The notes: generated by a model not told the origin, from the sequence alone. A stretch of DNA of 64,000 nucleotides from Pseudomonas oryzihabitans (GCF_001518815.1 NZ_CP013987.1:4548501-4612500); one strand, 5' to 3'; positions 1 through 9,819 are shown, numbered from the stretch's first letter. Numbers and translations are program-made.

Positions 1-279
1 CGCCGGCACCGTCTGCAGATAGACCTGGCGCCCGGCGGTGGCCGCACCGGCCGCGGCCAGCAGTAGCAGGGTGACCCCGTAGATACGGCGGCCTCGCTTG
101 CCAGGCGCCTGGATGCCGGCGATGAGGGCGACCACACCGACCAGGATGAAGAAGATCCGCTGCATGACGCACAGCGGACAGGGCTCCAGCCCAACCACGT
201 GCTCAAGATAGAGACCGACGCCCATGAGCACCGCGCAGGTGGCGGCCATGAACAGGAAGATGAAGCGGGGACTAGTCAC
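1..279 (-). CDS. dsbB: DsbB-family disulfide bond formation protein (partial)
   Basis: Only the N-terminal 93 codons lie in the window; the gene runs off the left edge. DsbB proteins are inner-membrane enzymes that reoxidise DsbA using quinones. Seen here: a first membrane helix, then the first redox motif in LEPCPLCVMQR (CxxC followed by QR), a second helix (FFILVGVVALIAG), a basic loop and a third helix. The start is a GTG at 279, with GGAGA about 10 nt upstream. It follows the hemY terminator in the same direction. A DsbB/DsbH-like gene next to hemY is typical of Pseudomonas. The second Cys pair is outside the window. Confidence 0.85.
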   Translation of the reverse strand, partial: MTSPRFIFLFMAATCAVLMGVGLYLEHVVGLEPCPLCVMQRIFFILVGVVALIAGIQAPGKRGRRIYGVTLLLLAAAGAATAGRQVYLQTVPA

Positions 280-321
280 GGACGCGCCGTCTCCAACAGG
301 GAATTGGGACGTTACGGTAGT

Positions 322-353
322 GAAAGCCCGGGCACCTTTCAAGGACCCGGGCT
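322..353 (-). terminator. Rho-independent terminator of the hem operon
   Basis: A perfect 8-bp inverted repeat (325-332 and 346-353, AGCCCGGG/CCCGGGCT) lies just past the hemY stop. On the minus strand it is followed by a short T-rich stretch. It separates the hemCDXY operon from the DsbB-type gene. Confidence 0.7.
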
Positions 354-367
354 AGCGAGGGAGGTTG

Positions 368-1576
368 TCAGCCCTTCGCCGGGGGTAGCGAACCAGCCGC
401 CGGATCGCGCCATTGGCTTTGCAAGAGCTGCTGACTGCGGCTCACATCGCCCAGCTGCATGGTCACCCGGGCCAGCTCGCCGGCGGTGATCGCCGAGGGA
501 CGCTGCGCCAGGCTGCGCTCCAGGTACTCACGCGCCTTGCCCCACAGCTGGTTGTTCATGCACAGCCGCCCCAGGGCCAGCAACAGCACCGGATCCTGGG
601 GCTTGTCCTTGAGCCAGCCCTCGGCATGGTGCAGTGGCCGGCTGGCGTCGCGAGGACGCAGCTGGCCATAGAGTTCGACCAGGCGCTCGTCCCACTGGCG
701 ATTGAGGGTGATGTGCAAGACCTCTTCGGCCAGATCGTCACGGCCGATGGCGCGCAACTGGCGGGCATAGGCCAGCACCACCGAGGCATCGCCCTTGAGC
801 GCCGTGGGGACCTGCTGCCACTGGGCATCCACCGCCGACTCGGCGCCCTGAGCCGGGACCTCGTCAAGGGTAGCGATCCATACCTTGCGCTCCAGGTCGT
901 CCTGCTCCTGGGGCCGCAAGACCTGCTGCTTGCGCAGCTGCGGCAGCAGGGCGATCAGGGCCGGCCAGTCGCGCAGGGTCACCTGCAGACGCTGCAGCTG
1001 CAGCAGCACCTCGCCATTCTTCGGATACTTGGCCTGCAGCGGTGCCAGGCTGTCACGCGCTTCCAGGTACTGACCCCGGTCGATCTGCAGGCGGGCCTGT
1101 TGCAGGCCGATGGCGAGCTCGGCCTGAGGCTCGCGCTCCCGGGCCTGACGTAGCAGGCGATCGCGCTCTTCCAGGTCGCCAAGTTCGTTGGCGGCGCGGG
1201 CCGCGCCCAGCAGCACGAACAGCGGCTGGTCGGCGTGCTCGGCCGCGCCTTTCAGATGCTTGAGGGCACCGCTCCAGTTCCCCTCGGCAAGTTCCAGCTG
1301 GCCCTTGTGGCGGGCCTGCTCCAGGCGCCGCTGGCGATTGTGCCGCGACCAGGGGTTGAGCACCTTGCCGGTCAGGCCCAGGGCGCCCAACACCAGCTTG
1401 AGGATGTAGAGCGCCAGCCAGATCGCCACCAACAGGGCCAGGAAGGCCCAGAGGCTCGATTCATAACGGAAGTTGCTGTAGGACAGCAGCACATAGCCCG
1501 GCTCCTTGGCCAGCACCACGGCGACGCCCAGACCGACGAGCAGGGCGAACAGGAACAGCAGGTACAGGCGCTTCAT
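368..1576 (-). CDS. hemY: HemY, TPR-containing heme biosynthesis operon protein
   Basis: 402 aa. Inner-membrane protein co-transcribed with tetrapyrrole genes; its biochemical role is not settled. It has two N-terminal hydrophobic helices (about residues 3-23 and 41-68), a basic stretch (SRHNRQRRLEQARHKGQ), then helical TPR-like repeats rich in Ala/Leu across the rest. This is the HemY_N plus TPR layout, at the usual family length. The ATG overlaps the hemX stop by 4 nt (ATGA), indicating translational coupling. It is the last gene of the algZR-hemCDXY block. Confidence 0.92.
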   Translation of the reverse strand: MKRLYLLFLFALLVGLGVAVVLAKEPGYVLLSYSNFRYESSLWAFLALLVAIWLALYILKLVLGALGLTGKVLNPWSRHNRQRRLEQARHKGQLELAEGNWSGALKHLKGAAEHADQPLFVLLGAARAANELGDLEERDRLLRQAREREPQAELAIGLQQARLQIDRGQYLEARDSLAPLQAKYPKNGEVLLQLQRLQVTLRDWPALIALLPQLRKQQVLRPQEQDDLERKVWIATLDEVPAQGAESAVDAQWQQVPTALKGDASVVLAYARQLRAIGRDDLAEEVLHITLNRQWDERLVELYGQLRPRDASRPLHHAEGWLKDKPQDPVLLLALGRLCMNNQLWGKAREYLERSLAQRPSAITAGELARVTMQLGDVSRSQQLLQSQWRDPAAGSLPPAKG

Positions 1577-2736
1577 GGGCGATTCTCCTGAGCCGCGCCG
1601 GCGGCATTGGTCGGCTGGATTTGCTGACGTTGCGCGATATAGGCCTGCAGCGCGGTCAGGGCCGGCGTCAGGTCAGGCGCCTCGAAGGTGACCGGGCGCT
1701 CGGCCAGCTCCTGCAGGCGCAGCTTGACTGCAAGGCTGTCAGGATTCTGGTTGTTGAAATGGGCGGCGAGGACGTCTTGCGCCTGCTCGATGGACAGCCG
1801 ATAGACCTCCTGATTGCCGTTGAGCACGGCCCATTGCGCCTGTTCCAGCGCCAGGCTCATGGCCAGGCGTACCTGGGCCAGGGATTCCTCGGCCAGCAGC
1901 GGGCGGATCGGCTGGTCGGCGGAGAAATCGATGCGGAAATAGCTGGAGATGCGCTGGCGGAAGTCCTGCCACCATTGCTGCAAGGCATTGCTCGGCGGTA
2001 TTGCGGCCTTCTCGACGCCGGGCTGATCGGCCACGGTGGCGGAGAAGCGTGGCGGCAATGGCTCCAGGCTCTGTACCTGATTGCGCAGCGAGGCCAGCTG
2101 GACGAACTGCCCGGTCCGGTCCAGATCGGGCAGCTGTCGCAGCGTCTGCTGGGCATTGGCCACCTGCTGACGTGCGTTGAAGGCCGCCGGATCGTTCTGC
2201 GCCTTGAGGATGTCATCGACACCCTGCAGGAGATTCTGGGCGCTGGGCACGTCCTGCAGGGCAGTCATGCGCAGGGTCGCCATGCGCAGCAGATGCTCGG
2301 CCTCGGTCAGGCGCCAGGCCTGGCGACTCTGGCCGACCACCTCCTTGAACTGTTCGGCGAGGTGCTGTTGATCACCTTGCAGGGCACCGAGCTGACGACG
2401 GCGTTCTTCCAGCTCGTTGGCCGACGGCAGGCGTGCCAGATCGGCGCTCAGCGCCTGGTTGCGTACCTCCAGCTGCCGCAACTGGCTGCGCAGGTCCTCG
2501 GCCTGGGCCGTCTGAGCCTGTTCGTTCTGGTGTATCTGCTGCAGTTGCCAGACACTCCAGCCGCCCACTCCCAGGCCACCAGCGGCTACCAGCAGGGCCA
2601 GCAGCGCGAGACCGGACGCCTTGCCGGAGCCCTTGCGGCGCGCACCTACCGGAGGCGGTGCCGGTGGTGGCGAGGCGGGAGTCACGACAGGATCGGGAGA
2701 GACGTCATCGGCGCGGGGGGCTTGAGTTTCGCTCAC
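1573..2736 (-). CDS. hemX: HemX, uroporphyrinogen-III C-methyltransferase-like membrane protein
   Basis: 387 aa. Inner-membrane protein of the heme operon. Despite old annotations it has no SAM-methyltransferase fold, and its function is unclear. Seen: a Pro-rich cytoplasmic N-terminus (SPDPVVTPASPPPAPPPVG), one transmembrane helix (about residues 40-62), then a long coiled coil (EQAQTAQAEDLRSQLRQLEV) and an Ala/Leu/Gln-rich C-terminal domain. I chose the GTG at 2736 (protein begins VSETQAP). The reading frame stays open upstream to 3021, but that part overlaps hemD and has no HemX character. It lies 17 nt after hemD and overlaps hemY by 4 nt. Confidence 0.88.
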   Translation of the reverse strand: MSETQAPRADDVSPDPVVTPASPPPAPPPVGARRKGSGKASGLALLALLVAAGGLGVGGWSVWQLQQIHQNEQAQTAQAEDLRSQLRQLEVRNQALSADLARLPSANELEERRRQLGALQGDQQHLAEQFKEVVGQSRQAWRLTEAEHLLRMATLRMTALQDVPSAQNLLQGVDDILKAQNDPAAFNARQQVANAQQTLRQLPDLDRTGQFVQLASLRNQVQSLEPLPPRFSATVADQPGVEKAAIPPSNALQQWWQDFRQRISSYFRIDFSADQPIRPLLAEESLAQVRLAMSLALEQAQWAVLNGNQEVYRLSIEQAQDVLAAHFNNQNPDSLAVKLRLQELAERPVTFEAPDLTPALTALQAYIAQRQQIQPTNAAGAAQENRP

Positions 2737-2753
2737 GGGAATTCCTTGTAGGG

Positions 2754-3512
2754 TCAATCCGGATGGTGATGGGCTAGCGTGGCGATCAGAGCGCCGGCGC
2801 TGGCGCCCTGGCACTCGATCACGCGGGGGCAGCCACTGGCGCGCGCCAGTTCGGCCACTCGGGCGCTGGGTACCAGCAGGGGATAACGGCGCACCACGGG
2901 CCAATCCGCACCCGCACAGGCCTGCAGATGCGCGAAACCCTGCCCACTGCTGACCATGATGGCATTCAGGCGTTCCGCTGCCAGGGTCTCTAGGACCTGC
3001 CCTGCAGGGTACTGCGGACACTGGCGGCGATAGAGTTCGAGCACCTCGACACGGACACCACGGGCGCTGAGGGTCTCGACCAGCAGATCGCGCCCCCCTT
3101 CGCCACGCAAGAGCAGCACCTGGGGCTCAGGACGCTGCAAGGCGTCGGCCAGGGCCGGCAGGGCCAGCAGGCCTTCGCTGTCTTCGCGTGGGGGATAGTG
3201 CACATGCAGACCATAGTCTTCGAGCACCGCCGCAGTGGCCGCGCCCACGGCGAACCAGGCCTGCAGCGGCGGTTGCGGCCAGTAGCGGTCCAGGGCGGCG
3301 AGCCCCAGGCGAGCGGCCGGCTTGCTCACCACCAGCACGGCGGCATAGCGGTCCAGATCGAGCCAGAGGGTGCGCTGTTCGGGGGTTTCCGCCAGCGGCT
3401 GGAGCTCCAGCAGCGGCAGACTGGCACTGGCGATGTCCGCCGCGGCCAGGGCAGTGGCCAGCGGTGGATTCTCCTCCGCCGGCCGGGTCAGGAGCAGGCG
3501 CCAGCCGCTCAT
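2754..3512 (-). CDS. hemD: Uroporphyrinogen-III synthase
   Basis: 252 aa. Cytoplasmic enzyme that closes hydroxymethylbilane to uroporphyrinogen III with inversion of ring D, feeding heme and siroheme synthesis. Seen: N-terminal [13 protein letters not shown], a [11 protein letters not shown] segment, [12 protein letters not shown] in the middle and [11 protein letters not shown] near the C-terminus. These are the conserved patches of this poorly conserved family. The start overlaps the hemC stop by 4 nt (ATGA), so the two consecutive pathway enzymes are translationally coupled. Confidence 0.92.
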   Translation of the reverse strand: MSGWRLLLTRPAEENPPLATALAAADIASASLPLLELQPLAETPEQRTLWLDLDRYAAVLVVSKPAARLGLAALDRYWPQPPLQAWFAVGAATAAVLEDYGLHVHYPPREDSEGLLALPALADALQRPEPQVLLLRGEGGRDLLVETLSARGVRVEVLELYRRQCPQYPAGQVLETLAAERLNAIMVSSGQGFAHLQACAGADWPVVRRYPLLVPSARVAELARASGCPRVIECQGASAGALIATLAHHHPD

Positions 3513-4453
3513 GATTCGCCGGAAATCCCGTAGACGGCGTCAAGGATGCCCTGAGCGCCCTGCGCCAGCAGGTCTTCGGCCACGGCCACGCCAAGACCGG
3601 CCGGATCATTGACGGGACCTCGGGCTTCGGCGCGCAGCAACAGAGCGCCATCAGGCTGACCGACCAGACCACGCAGCCAGAGCAATTCGCCTTCCTGTAC
3701 CGCGTAGCAGGCGATGGGCACCTGGCAGCCACCGTTGAGGCGACGATTCAGGGCGCGCTCCGCAGCGACCCGGCGCTCGGTGTCGAAATGATGCAGGGGT
3801 TCGAGCAGGGCGTGGACCTCGGCATCGTCGGTCCGGCATTCGATGCCCACGGCGCCCTGGCCACCGGCAGGCAGGCTGTTCTCGACGGTCAGGGATTCTC
3901 GGATGCGCTCGGCGAAGCCCAGGCGGATCAGGCCGGCGGCGGCCAGGATGATGGCGTCGTAGTCGCCGGCGTCGAGCTTGGCCAGGCGCGTATTGACGTT
4001 ACCGCGCAGGAAGCGGATCTCCAGGTCCGGTCGCAGGGCCAGCAACTGGGCCTGGCGTCTCAGGCTGGAGGTGCCTACCACGCTGCCGTGGGGCAGATCG
4101 GCGAGGCGCGCATAGCGATTGGAGACGAAGGCGTCGCGCGGGTCTTCCCGCTCGCAGATGGCGTATAGCCCGAGGCCCGCAGGAAATTCCATGGGCACGT
4201 CCTTCATCGAATGCACGGCGATGTCGGCGCTGCCGTCGAGCAGGGCGTTTTCCAGCTCCTTGACGAACAGACCCTTGCCGCCAATCTTGGCCAGCGGTGC
4301 GTCGAGCAGCTTGTCGCCGCGGCTGGTCATGGGCAGCAGGCTCACCCGCAATCCCGGATGCGCCGCTTCGAGGCGGGCTTTCACATAGTCGGCTTGCCAC
4401 AGTGCCAGGGCACTCTGGCGCGTGGCGATACGAATTTCGCGGAGCATGGACAT
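3509..4453 (-). CDS. hemC: Hydroxymethylbilane synthase (porphobilinogen deaminase)
   Basis: 314 aa. Joins four porphobilinogens into hydroxymethylbilane in the cytoplasm. Seen: the family start [16 protein letters not shown], the catalytic-region KDVP, and [13 protein letters not shown] with the Cys that anchors the dipyrromethane cofactor. Length matches the family. Starts at GTG 4462, ATG 4453 and ATG 4447 are all in frame. ATG 4453 (MSMLREIR) gives the expected N-terminus, but no start has a clear ribosome binding site. It follows algR by about 90 nt on the same strand. Confidence 0.93.
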   Translation of the reverse strand: MSMLREIRIATRQSALALWQADYVKARLEAAHPGLRVSLLPMTSRGDKLLDAPLAKIGGKGLFVKELENALLDGSADIAVHSMKDVPMEFPAGLGLYAICEREDPRDAFVSNRYARLADLPHGSVVGTSSLRRQAQLLALRPDLEIRFLRGNVNTRLAKLDAGDYDAIILAAAGLIRLGFAERIRESLTVENSLPAGGQGAVGIECRTDDAEVHALLEPLHHFDTERRVAAERALNRRLNGGCQVPIACYAVQEGELLWLRGLVGQPDGALLLRAEARGPVNDPAGLGVAVAEDLLAQGAQGILDAVYGISGES

Positions 4454-4540
4454 TACCGGCACGTCAGATTGCCGGCCATGATAGCAGGTCGACCGGCGCC
4501 CCTCCCCCGCTGCGCGCCGGTCACCGACCCGGAAGCGACG

Positions 4541-5287
4541 TCAGATGCTGTGCATCAGGCGACGCACACCGGCCACATGGCGGCGGCTGACGGTCAGCGC
4601 ATCGCCATTCATGCCCTTGAGGAACAGCTGGAAGTGACCCAGAGGGGTACGCTGCAGGCGCTCGATGCGCTCGCGGGACACCAGGGCATTGCGGTGGATA
4701 CGTACGAAGCGCTCGCCAAACTCGTCTTCCAGGGCCTTGAGCGGTTCGTCCAGCAGGACCTCGCCACCCGAGTGTCTCAGGGTCACGTATTTGTGGTCGG
4801 CGATGAAGTAGACCACGTCGTCCAGCGGAATCAGCTCGATACCCTTGCGGGTCCGGGCGCTGATATGGCTGCGCGGCCCCGGACCACCGCTGGCCGGCGG
4901 CTTGGTCAGGGCGGCAAGCTGCATCCGGTTCGGACGCTGGGCCTTGCCCAAGGCGGCAGCCAGGTCTTCCTGGCGTACCGGCTTGACCAGATAGCCAACG
5001 GCACTCACCTGGAAGGCGTCGAGCGCGTACTCATCGTGAGCGGTCACGAAGATCACCGCGGGCGGCGATTCGCGCTCGCAGAGACGCGCGGCCACCTGCA
5101 AACCGTCCAGACCCGGCATGCGGATGTCGAGCAGGACGATGTCAGGCTTGAGGTTTTCGACCAAAGCGAGGGCTTCCTCACCGTTGGTGGCTGTTGGCTC
5201 CAGGGCGGTATAACCGTCCAGTTGCCCCACCAGACGGGCCAGACGCTCGCGCGCCAAGGGTTCGTCATCGACGATCAGGACATTCAT
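4541..5287 (-). CDS. algR: AlgR, LytTR-family response regulator
   Basis: 248 aa. Transcriptional regulator of alginate, twitching motility and other envelope functions in pseudomonads. Seen: receiver domain (about 1-120) with acidic pocket DDE at 7-9, phospho-acceptor D54 in VLLDIRMPG, and K in LVKPVRQ. A linker follows, then a LytTR DNA-binding domain (about 140-245) ending FLKGMNGDALTVSRRHVAGVRRLM. It starts 4 nt after the stop of the sensor gene algZ. It is a plausible regulator of polysaccharide functions, but no binding-site claim is made here. Confidence 0.93.
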   Translation of the reverse strand: MNVLIVDDEPLARERLARLVGQLDGYTALEPTATNGEEALALVENLKPDIVLLDIRMPGLDGLQVAARLCERESPPAVIFVTAHDEYALDAFQVSAVGYLVKPVRQEDLAAALGKAQRPNRMQLAALTKPPASGGPGPRSHISARTRKGIELIPLDDVVYFIADHKYVTLRHSGGEVLLDEPLKALEDEFGERFVRIHRNALVSRERIERLQRTPLGHFQLFLKGMNGDALTVSRRHVAGVRRLMHSI

Positions 5288-5291
5288 AAGC

Positions 5292-6368
5292 TCAGGCTTC
5301 CCGCATGAGTCGCTCGCATGGATAGCGAAGAGACGTTGTATGCCGCTGGTCGCGGCGTTCGATTTTGAGACTCGCAGCTGGTCCGAAAAGTGCCGTTAAT
5401 CGCGCCTCGATATTGCTCAAAGCTTGACGAGTACCCTTTGGCGGGCGTGGCTGCTGCTCCACCTCGGGATCGTAGGGGTTACTGATCACCAGTTCGAACA
5501 CCCCGTCTCGGTAGGTGGCGAAGATGGTCACCAAACCGCCTTCGATACGCGGCGCGACGCCATAGATCAGGGCGTTTTCCAGCAGCGGCTGCAGGGTCAG
5601 CTGGGGAATCGGCAGATCCGCCGGCACCCCGTCCACGTCCCATTGCAGCTGCAGGCGATCACCCAGGCGCAAGCGCTCGATCTCCAGGTAGCGGCGTGAC
5701 AGCTCCAGCTCCTGGGACCAGCGCACCTTGGTACCGGGCTGGGCCAGACTGGCACGGAACAGGGCCGAGAGGTCCAGCACCGCGCGCTCGGCCTTGTCCG
5801 CATCCAGGGCGATGAGACTGGCGATGCTGTTCAGGCTGTTGAACAGGAAGTGCGGACGGATGCGCGCTTGCAGGGACTCGATACGCGCGTGCAGCTCGGC
5901 CTGCTGCTGGCGGCGCCACTGGCTCTGCAGCCAGAAGTAGCGCAGCAGCAGCATGGACATGATCAGGGCGATCAGTGCATGGCGCATGTAGAGCCGCACC
6001 TCGCCGGTCCGCTGCAGCGGACCGGCCAGTTGCAGCCAGTCGGCTACCAGGGTGCAGAGCAGCGTCAGCGCCACCACGATGGCGCAACAGAAACCGCCGG
6101 CCACCACCGGTCGATGACGTGCGAGCCAGGGCCGCAGGCGACAGAGCAGCGCCGCCGACAGCAGCACGATCCATTGCACGAACAGCGACACCAGCGCCAG
6201 CCGGATCCAGTTGAACTGCAGGGTGAAGGGCTCCGCCAAGACGAGGACCAGCACCAGCAGCTCGGCCAGCACCACCAGCACGAGCAGGGCTTCCGGTTCG
6301 CAGAGCGCCGGGACGAAGAAGTCGTCGACCTTGACCGGTCGAGGGGTTTTGCGGCGTTCGAGTATCAT
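5292..6368 (-). CDS. algZ: AlgZ/FimS, LytS-type sensor histidine kinase
   Basis: 358 aa. Inner-membrane partner of AlgR. Seen: a cytoplasmic N-terminus containing [18 protein letters not shown], several hydrophobic helices (about 30-150) without a large periplasmic domain, then the His_kinase domain with the phospho-His motif [15 protein letters not shown]. The ATPase N-box is [11 protein letters not shown]. The G-box is unusual for histidine kinases, as expected for this LytS-like class. It overlaps nothing upstream; argH is divergent 128 bp away. Confidence 0.92.
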   Translation of the reverse strand: MILERRKTPRPVKVDDFFVPALCEPEALLVLVVLAELLVLVLVLAEPFTLQFNWIRLALVSLFVQWIVLLSAALLCRLRPWLARHRPVVAGGFCCAIVVALTLLCTLVADWLQLAGPLQRTGEVRLYMRHALIALIMSMLLLRYFWLQSQWRRQQQAELHARIESLQARIRPHFLFNSLNSIASLIALDADKAERAVLDLSALFRASLAQPGTKVRWSQELELSRRYLEIERLRLGDRLQLQWDVDGVPADLPIPQLTLQPLLENALIYGVAPRIEGGLVTIFATYRDGVFELVISNPYDPEVEQQPRPPKGTRQALSNIEARLTALFGPAASLKIERRDQRHTTSLRYPCERLMREA

Positions 6369-6441
6369 GGAGCCAGTGTGGGTCAGATACCACTCGTCGG
6401 CAAGTCGGCTCCGTTGAATCAGGCCGGAACCCGCTCAGGAC

Positions 6442-6450
6442 TGCTATCAT
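6442..6450 (+). promoter_or_regulatory. Candidate extended -10 promoter element for argH
   Basis: TGCTATCAT fits an extended -10 (TGnTATnAT) 46 bp upstream of the argH start, in the algZ/argH divergent region. No convincing -35 is present. Sequence inference only. Confidence 0.3.
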
Positions 6451-6496
6451 CGGCCCCCTCTCACTTCCACCGACAAGCCCAGCAGCAGGCCGATTC

Positions 6497-7891
6497 ATGA
6501 GCAGCGAAAAAACCAACCAGTCCTGGGGCGGACGCTTCAGCGAACCCGTCGACGCCTTCGTCGCCCGCTTCACCGCTTCGGTGGACTTCGACAAGCGCCT
6601 CTACCGCCACGACATCCTCGGCAGCCAGGCCCATGCGCGCATGCTGACCCAGGCCGGGGTGCTCAGCGAAGCCGAGCGCGACGCCATCGTCGCGGGGCTG
6701 GACGAGATCCGCAGCGAGATCGAGGCCGGCACCTTCGAGTGGCGGGTCGACCTGGAAGACGTGCACATGAACATCGAGGCACGCCTGACCGAGCGTCTGG
6801 GCGTGGTCGGCAAGAAGCTGCACACCGGCCGCAGCCGCAATGACCAGGTGGCCACCGACATCCGCCTCTGGCTGCGCGACGAGATCGACGCCATCCTCGC
6901 CGAGCTGAACCGCCTGCAACAGGGCCTGCTGCAATTGGCGGAGGCCGAGGCCGATACCATCATGCCCGGCTTCACCCACCTGCAGACCGCCCAGCCGGTG
7001 ACCTTCGGCCATCACCTGCTGGCCTGGTTCGAGATGCTCTCCCGCGACCACGAGCGCCTGGTCGACTGCCGCAAGCGCGTCAATCGCATGCCCCTGGGCA
7101 GTGCGGCCCTGGCCGGCACCACCTACCCCATCCAGCGCCAGGTCACCTGCGAGCTGCTGGGCTTCGAAGCCATCGGCGGCAACTCCCTGGATGGCGTCTC
7201 GGATCGCGACTTCGCCATCGAATTCTGCGCCGCCGCCTCCCTGGCGATGATGCACCTGTCGCGCTTCTCCGAGGAGCTGGTGCTCTGGACCAGCGCCCAG
7301 TTCCAGTTCATCGACCTGCCCGACCGCTTCTGCACCGGTTCCTCAATCATGCCGCAAAAGAAGAATCCCGACGTTCCCGAACTGGTACGCGGCAAGACCG
7401 GCCGGGTGTTCGGCGCCCTGACCGGCCTGCTGACCCTGATGAAGGGCCAGCCGCTGGCCTACAACAAGGACAACCAGGAAGACAAGGAGCCCCTGTTCGA
7501 CGCCGCCGATACCCTGCGTGACTCCCTGCGTGCCTTCGCCGACATGGTGCCGGCCATCAAGCCCCGGCGCGAGATCATGCGCGAGGCAGCGCGTCGCGGC
7601 TTCTCCACCGCCACCGACCTTGCCGACTACCTGGTGCGCAAGGGCCTGCCGTTCCGCGATTGCCACGAGATCGTCGGCCATGCGGTGAAGTATGGCGTGG
7701 ATAGCGGCAAGGACCTGGCCGAGATGAGCCTGGACGAACTGCGTCGCTTCAGCGATCAGATCGAGCAGGATGTCTTCGCCGTCCTGACCCTGGAAGGCTC
7801 GGTCAATGCCCGTGACCACATCGGCGGCACCGCCCCGGCCCAGGTCCGCGCCGCCGTGAAGCGTGGTCTCGAGCTGCTGGCCAAGCGCTGA
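6497..7891 (+). CDS. argH: Argininosuccinate lyase
   Basis: 464 aa. Cleaves argininosuccinate to arginine and fumarate, the last step of arginine synthesis, as a cytoplasmic homotetramer. Seen: the N-terminal WGGRF motif, [19 protein letters not shown], and the fumarase/ASL signature [12 protein letters not shown] with the catalytic Ser loop. Length is standard. It is transcribed away from algZ. A divergent argH/algZR arrangement is usual in Pseudomonas. Confidence 0.97.
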   Translation: MSSEKTNQSWGGRFSEPVDAFVARFTASVDFDKRLYRHDILGSQAHARMLTQAGVLSEAERDAIVAGLDEIRSEIEAGTFEWRVDLEDVHMNIEARLTERLGVVGKKLHTGRSRNDQVATDIRLWLRDEIDAILAELNRLQQGLLQLAEAEADTIMPGFTHLQTAQPVTFGHHLLAWFEMLSRDHERLVDCRKRVNRMPLGSAALAGTTYPIQRQVTCELLGFEAIGGNSLDGVSDRDFAIEFCAAASLAMMHLSRFSEELVLWTSAQFQFIDLPDRFCTGSSIMPQKKNPDVPELVRGKTGRVFGALTGLLTLMKGQPLAYNKDNQEDKEPLFDAADTLRDSLRAFADMVPAIKPRREIMREAARRGFSTATDLADYLVRKGLPFRDCHEIVGHAVKYGVDSGKDLAEMSLDELRRFSDQIEQDVFAVLTLEGSVNARDHIGGTAPAQVRAAVKRGLELLAKR

Positions 7892-7947
7892 GGTCTGTCC
7901 TGCGCTCCCCTCACCGCCTCTCAGTGGCGGCTGCCCGGGAGCAGGCA

Positions 7948-7966
7948 AGCCGTCCATCGGACGGCT
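7948..7966 (+). terminator. Hairpin downstream of argH
   Basis: A perfect 8-bp stem (AGCCGTCC / GGACGGCT) with a 3-nt loop can extend outward through GGCA/TGCC with a one-base bulge. It lies 57 bp after the argH stop. There is no T-run, so it may be a transcript-stabilising or factor-assisted terminator. The rest of the 279-bp gap to the next gene holds no supported gene. Confidence 0.4.
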
Positions 7967-8140
7967 CTGCCTGACGGAGAGCCAGGCCGTATGGCCTTGG
8001 TGGCACTGTGCCCACCTGCAATCCGTCTACGACAGGGCTCTCTGGCTGAAGGCCCTGGCAGGCCGCTGAGCGGCCGCCGACCAGCCGTCGATAGGGACGA
8101 CCACCCGCACTCAGGACCGTGGCCAGGCGGCCGATACTGA

Positions 8141-8169
8141 AGACTTGACCAGCCGTTCGAGTCAAGTCT
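8141..8169 (+). promoter_or_regulatory. Inverted repeat abutting the start codon of the GH114 gene
   Basis: AGACTTGA (8141-8148) and TCAAGTCT (8162-8169) form a perfect 8-bp inverted repeat ending one base before the ATG at 8171. No Shine-Dalgarno sequence is visible between them. It could be a translation-controlling hairpin or an operator; this is inference. Confidence 0.35.
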
Positions 8170-8170
8170 C

Positions 8171-8935
8171 ATGCGCCTTTCAGCCTGTTCCATCCTGCTT
8201 TGTGGAATGTTCGCCGCTGCCTCCAGCCAGGCCGCCCTGCCCCCGCCGCTGCCCCAGACACTCACCTGGCATGTCCAGCTGAACGGCGTGTTGCAAAAGC
8301 CCAATCGCACCCTCTACGACATCGATCTCTATGACACCAGCAAGGCGGTAATCGCCAACCTGAAAGGCAATGGGAAGACGGTGATCTGCTATTTCAGCGC
8401 CGGTACCTGGGAAGACTGGCGACCCGATGCCGCCCTCTACCCCAAGGCGGCCCTGGGCAAGGCGCTGGACGCCTGGCCGGGCGAGCGCTGGCTGGACATC
8501 CGGCGCACCGACGTCCGCGTGTTGCTGGCCAAGCGTCTGGACCTGGCCGTGCAGAAGGGCTGCCAGGGCGTGGACCCGGACAACGTCGACGGCTTCAGCA
8601 ACCCCAATGGCCTCAAGCTGACCAAGGCCCAGCAGCTGGACTTCCTCAACTGGCTGGCCGACGAGGCGCACAAGCGCAGTCTGCTGGTGGGCCTGAAGAA
8701 CGCCGTTGATCTGGTGCCGAGCCTCTACACCAAGTTCGACTTCGCGCTCAACGAGAGCTGCTACGACTACGCCGAGTGCAACGCCTACAGCTACTTCCGC
8801 ACCCAGAAGAAGCCGGTGATGATCATCGACTACGGCCTCTACAGCACCAAGCGCTGCAGCCAGGCCAAGACCTCGGGCTACAACCTGCAGTTCTACCCGC
8901 TGTCGCTGGCGGCGCTGGGCACCGCCTGCAAGTAG
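8171..8935 (+). CDS. Secreted GH114-family endo-alpha-1,4-polygalactosaminidase-like protein
   Basis: 254 aa. The family has a TIM-barrel fold and hydrolyses galactosamine-rich polysaccharides. Seen: a signal peptide (MRLSACSILLCGMFAAASSQA), TVICYFSAGTWEDWRP, LDIRRTDVRVLLAKRLD, and the GH114 core CQGVDPDNVDGF with acidic active-site residues. A second acidic patch is NESCYDYAECNAYSYF. Several Cys suggest disulfides, in keeping with export. It stands alone between argH and a convergent dehydrogenase gene. The same fold forms the hydrolase domain of PelA, encoded 37 kb away. Substrate is inferred from the family. Confidence 0.82.
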   Translation: MRLSACSILLCGMFAAASSQAALPPPLPQTLTWHVQLNGVLQKPNRTLYDIDLYDTSKAVIANLKGNGKTVICYFSAGTWEDWRPDAALYPKAALGKALDAWPGERWLDIRRTDVRVLLAKRLDLAVQKGCQGVDPDNVDGFSNPNGLKLTKAQQLDFLNWLADEAHKRSLLVGLKNAVDLVPSLYTKFDFALNESCYDYAECNAYSYFRTQKKPVMIIDYGLYSTKRCSQAKTSGYNLQFYPLSLAALGTACK

Positions 8936-8943
8936 GCAGGCTC

Positions 8944-9819
8944 TCAGTCGAGCCCGGCCTTCTTGTGCGACCTCTGTCCCAGCGCGATCCAGTCCAGATC
9001 GCCCTCGCCCTGGGCGACGGCCTCCAGCAGGTTGTCCCTCAGGACGCTGGCGAAGGGTAGCGGCACCGCCTTTTCCTGCCCGGCCGCCAGGGCCAGACCG
9101 ACGTCCTTGAGCCCCAGGCTGAGCTTGAAGGCCGCGGGCGAGAACTTTCGCTCGGTCAGCAGGCGACCGTAGTTCTGGTACACCGGGGCGGCGAACAGGG
9201 TGCTGGTGAGGATTTCCAGCAACGCCGCCGGCTCCACGCCATAGCTGCGCGCCAGGGCGGTACTCTCACCCATGGTTTCGATGGCGCTGGCGATCATGAA
9301 GTTGCCAGCGATCTTCACCACGTTGGCCTGGCGCGGCTCCACGCCCACCGGCCAGGTCTTGCGCCCCAGGACGTCGAGCAGCGGCTGAACGTGCTCGATC
9401 GCCGCTTCAGCACCCGCCACCACGATGTTGAGCTGGCCACTGGCAGCCACGTCGGTGCGACCGAACACCGGCGCCGCCACATAGCCCACGCCCGCTTCGG
9501 CATGACGCGCGACCAGTTCATCGACCAGGGCCACCGACAGGGTGGCCATGCTGACGTGAATCAGTCCGGCCCGCGCCTGCTGCAGGGCGCCGCTGTCGAG
9601 GACCACCTCGCGGGTGGCGGCGTCATTGGCCAGGATGCTGAAGACCACCTCCACATCGAAGGCCTCCGCCGGCGTCGCCGCCGCACGGGCACCCTGGGCG
9701 ACCAGGGCCTCTACCGGCTCGGGGGAGCGATTCCAGACCACTACCTCATGACCGGCCTTGAGCAGATTGGCGGCCATGCCCTGGCCCATGCCACCCAGGC
9801 CGATGAATCCGATACGCAT
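8944..9819 (-). CDS. NAD(P)-dependent beta-hydroxyacid dehydrogenase (3-hydroxyisobutyrate dehydrogenase family)
   Basis: 291 aa. Seen: the N-terminal Rossmann motif GFIGLGGMGQGMAANLL, an all-helical C-terminal domain, and the catalytic-Lys segment VVKIAGNFMIASAIETMGES. The family includes 3-hydroxyisobutyrate, tartronate semialdehyde and succinic/glyoxylic semialdehyde reductases. The actual substrate cannot be read from the sequence. A strong ribosome binding site (GAGGAG) precedes the ATG at 9819. It converges on the GH114 gene with an 8-bp gap. Confidence 0.88.
   Translation of the reverse strand: MRIGFIGLGGMGQGMAANLLKAGHEVVVWNRSPEPVEALVAQGARAAATPAEAFDVEVVFSILANDAATREVVLDSGALQQARAGLIHVSMATLSVALVDELVARHAEAGVGYVAAPVFGRTDVAASGQLNIVVAGAEAAIEHVQPLLDVLGRKTWPVGVEPRQANVVKIAGNFMIASAIETMGESTALARSYGVEPAALLEILTSTLFAAPVYQNYGRLLTERKFSPAAFKLSLGLKDVGLALAAGQEKAVPLPFASVLRDNLLEAVAQGEGDLDWIALGQRSHKKAGLD

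Noticed and set aside
2737-3021. N-terminal extension of HemX
   Set aside because: Lies inside hemD, is Arg/Pro/Gly-rich without HemX features; GTG 2736 gives the normal protein.
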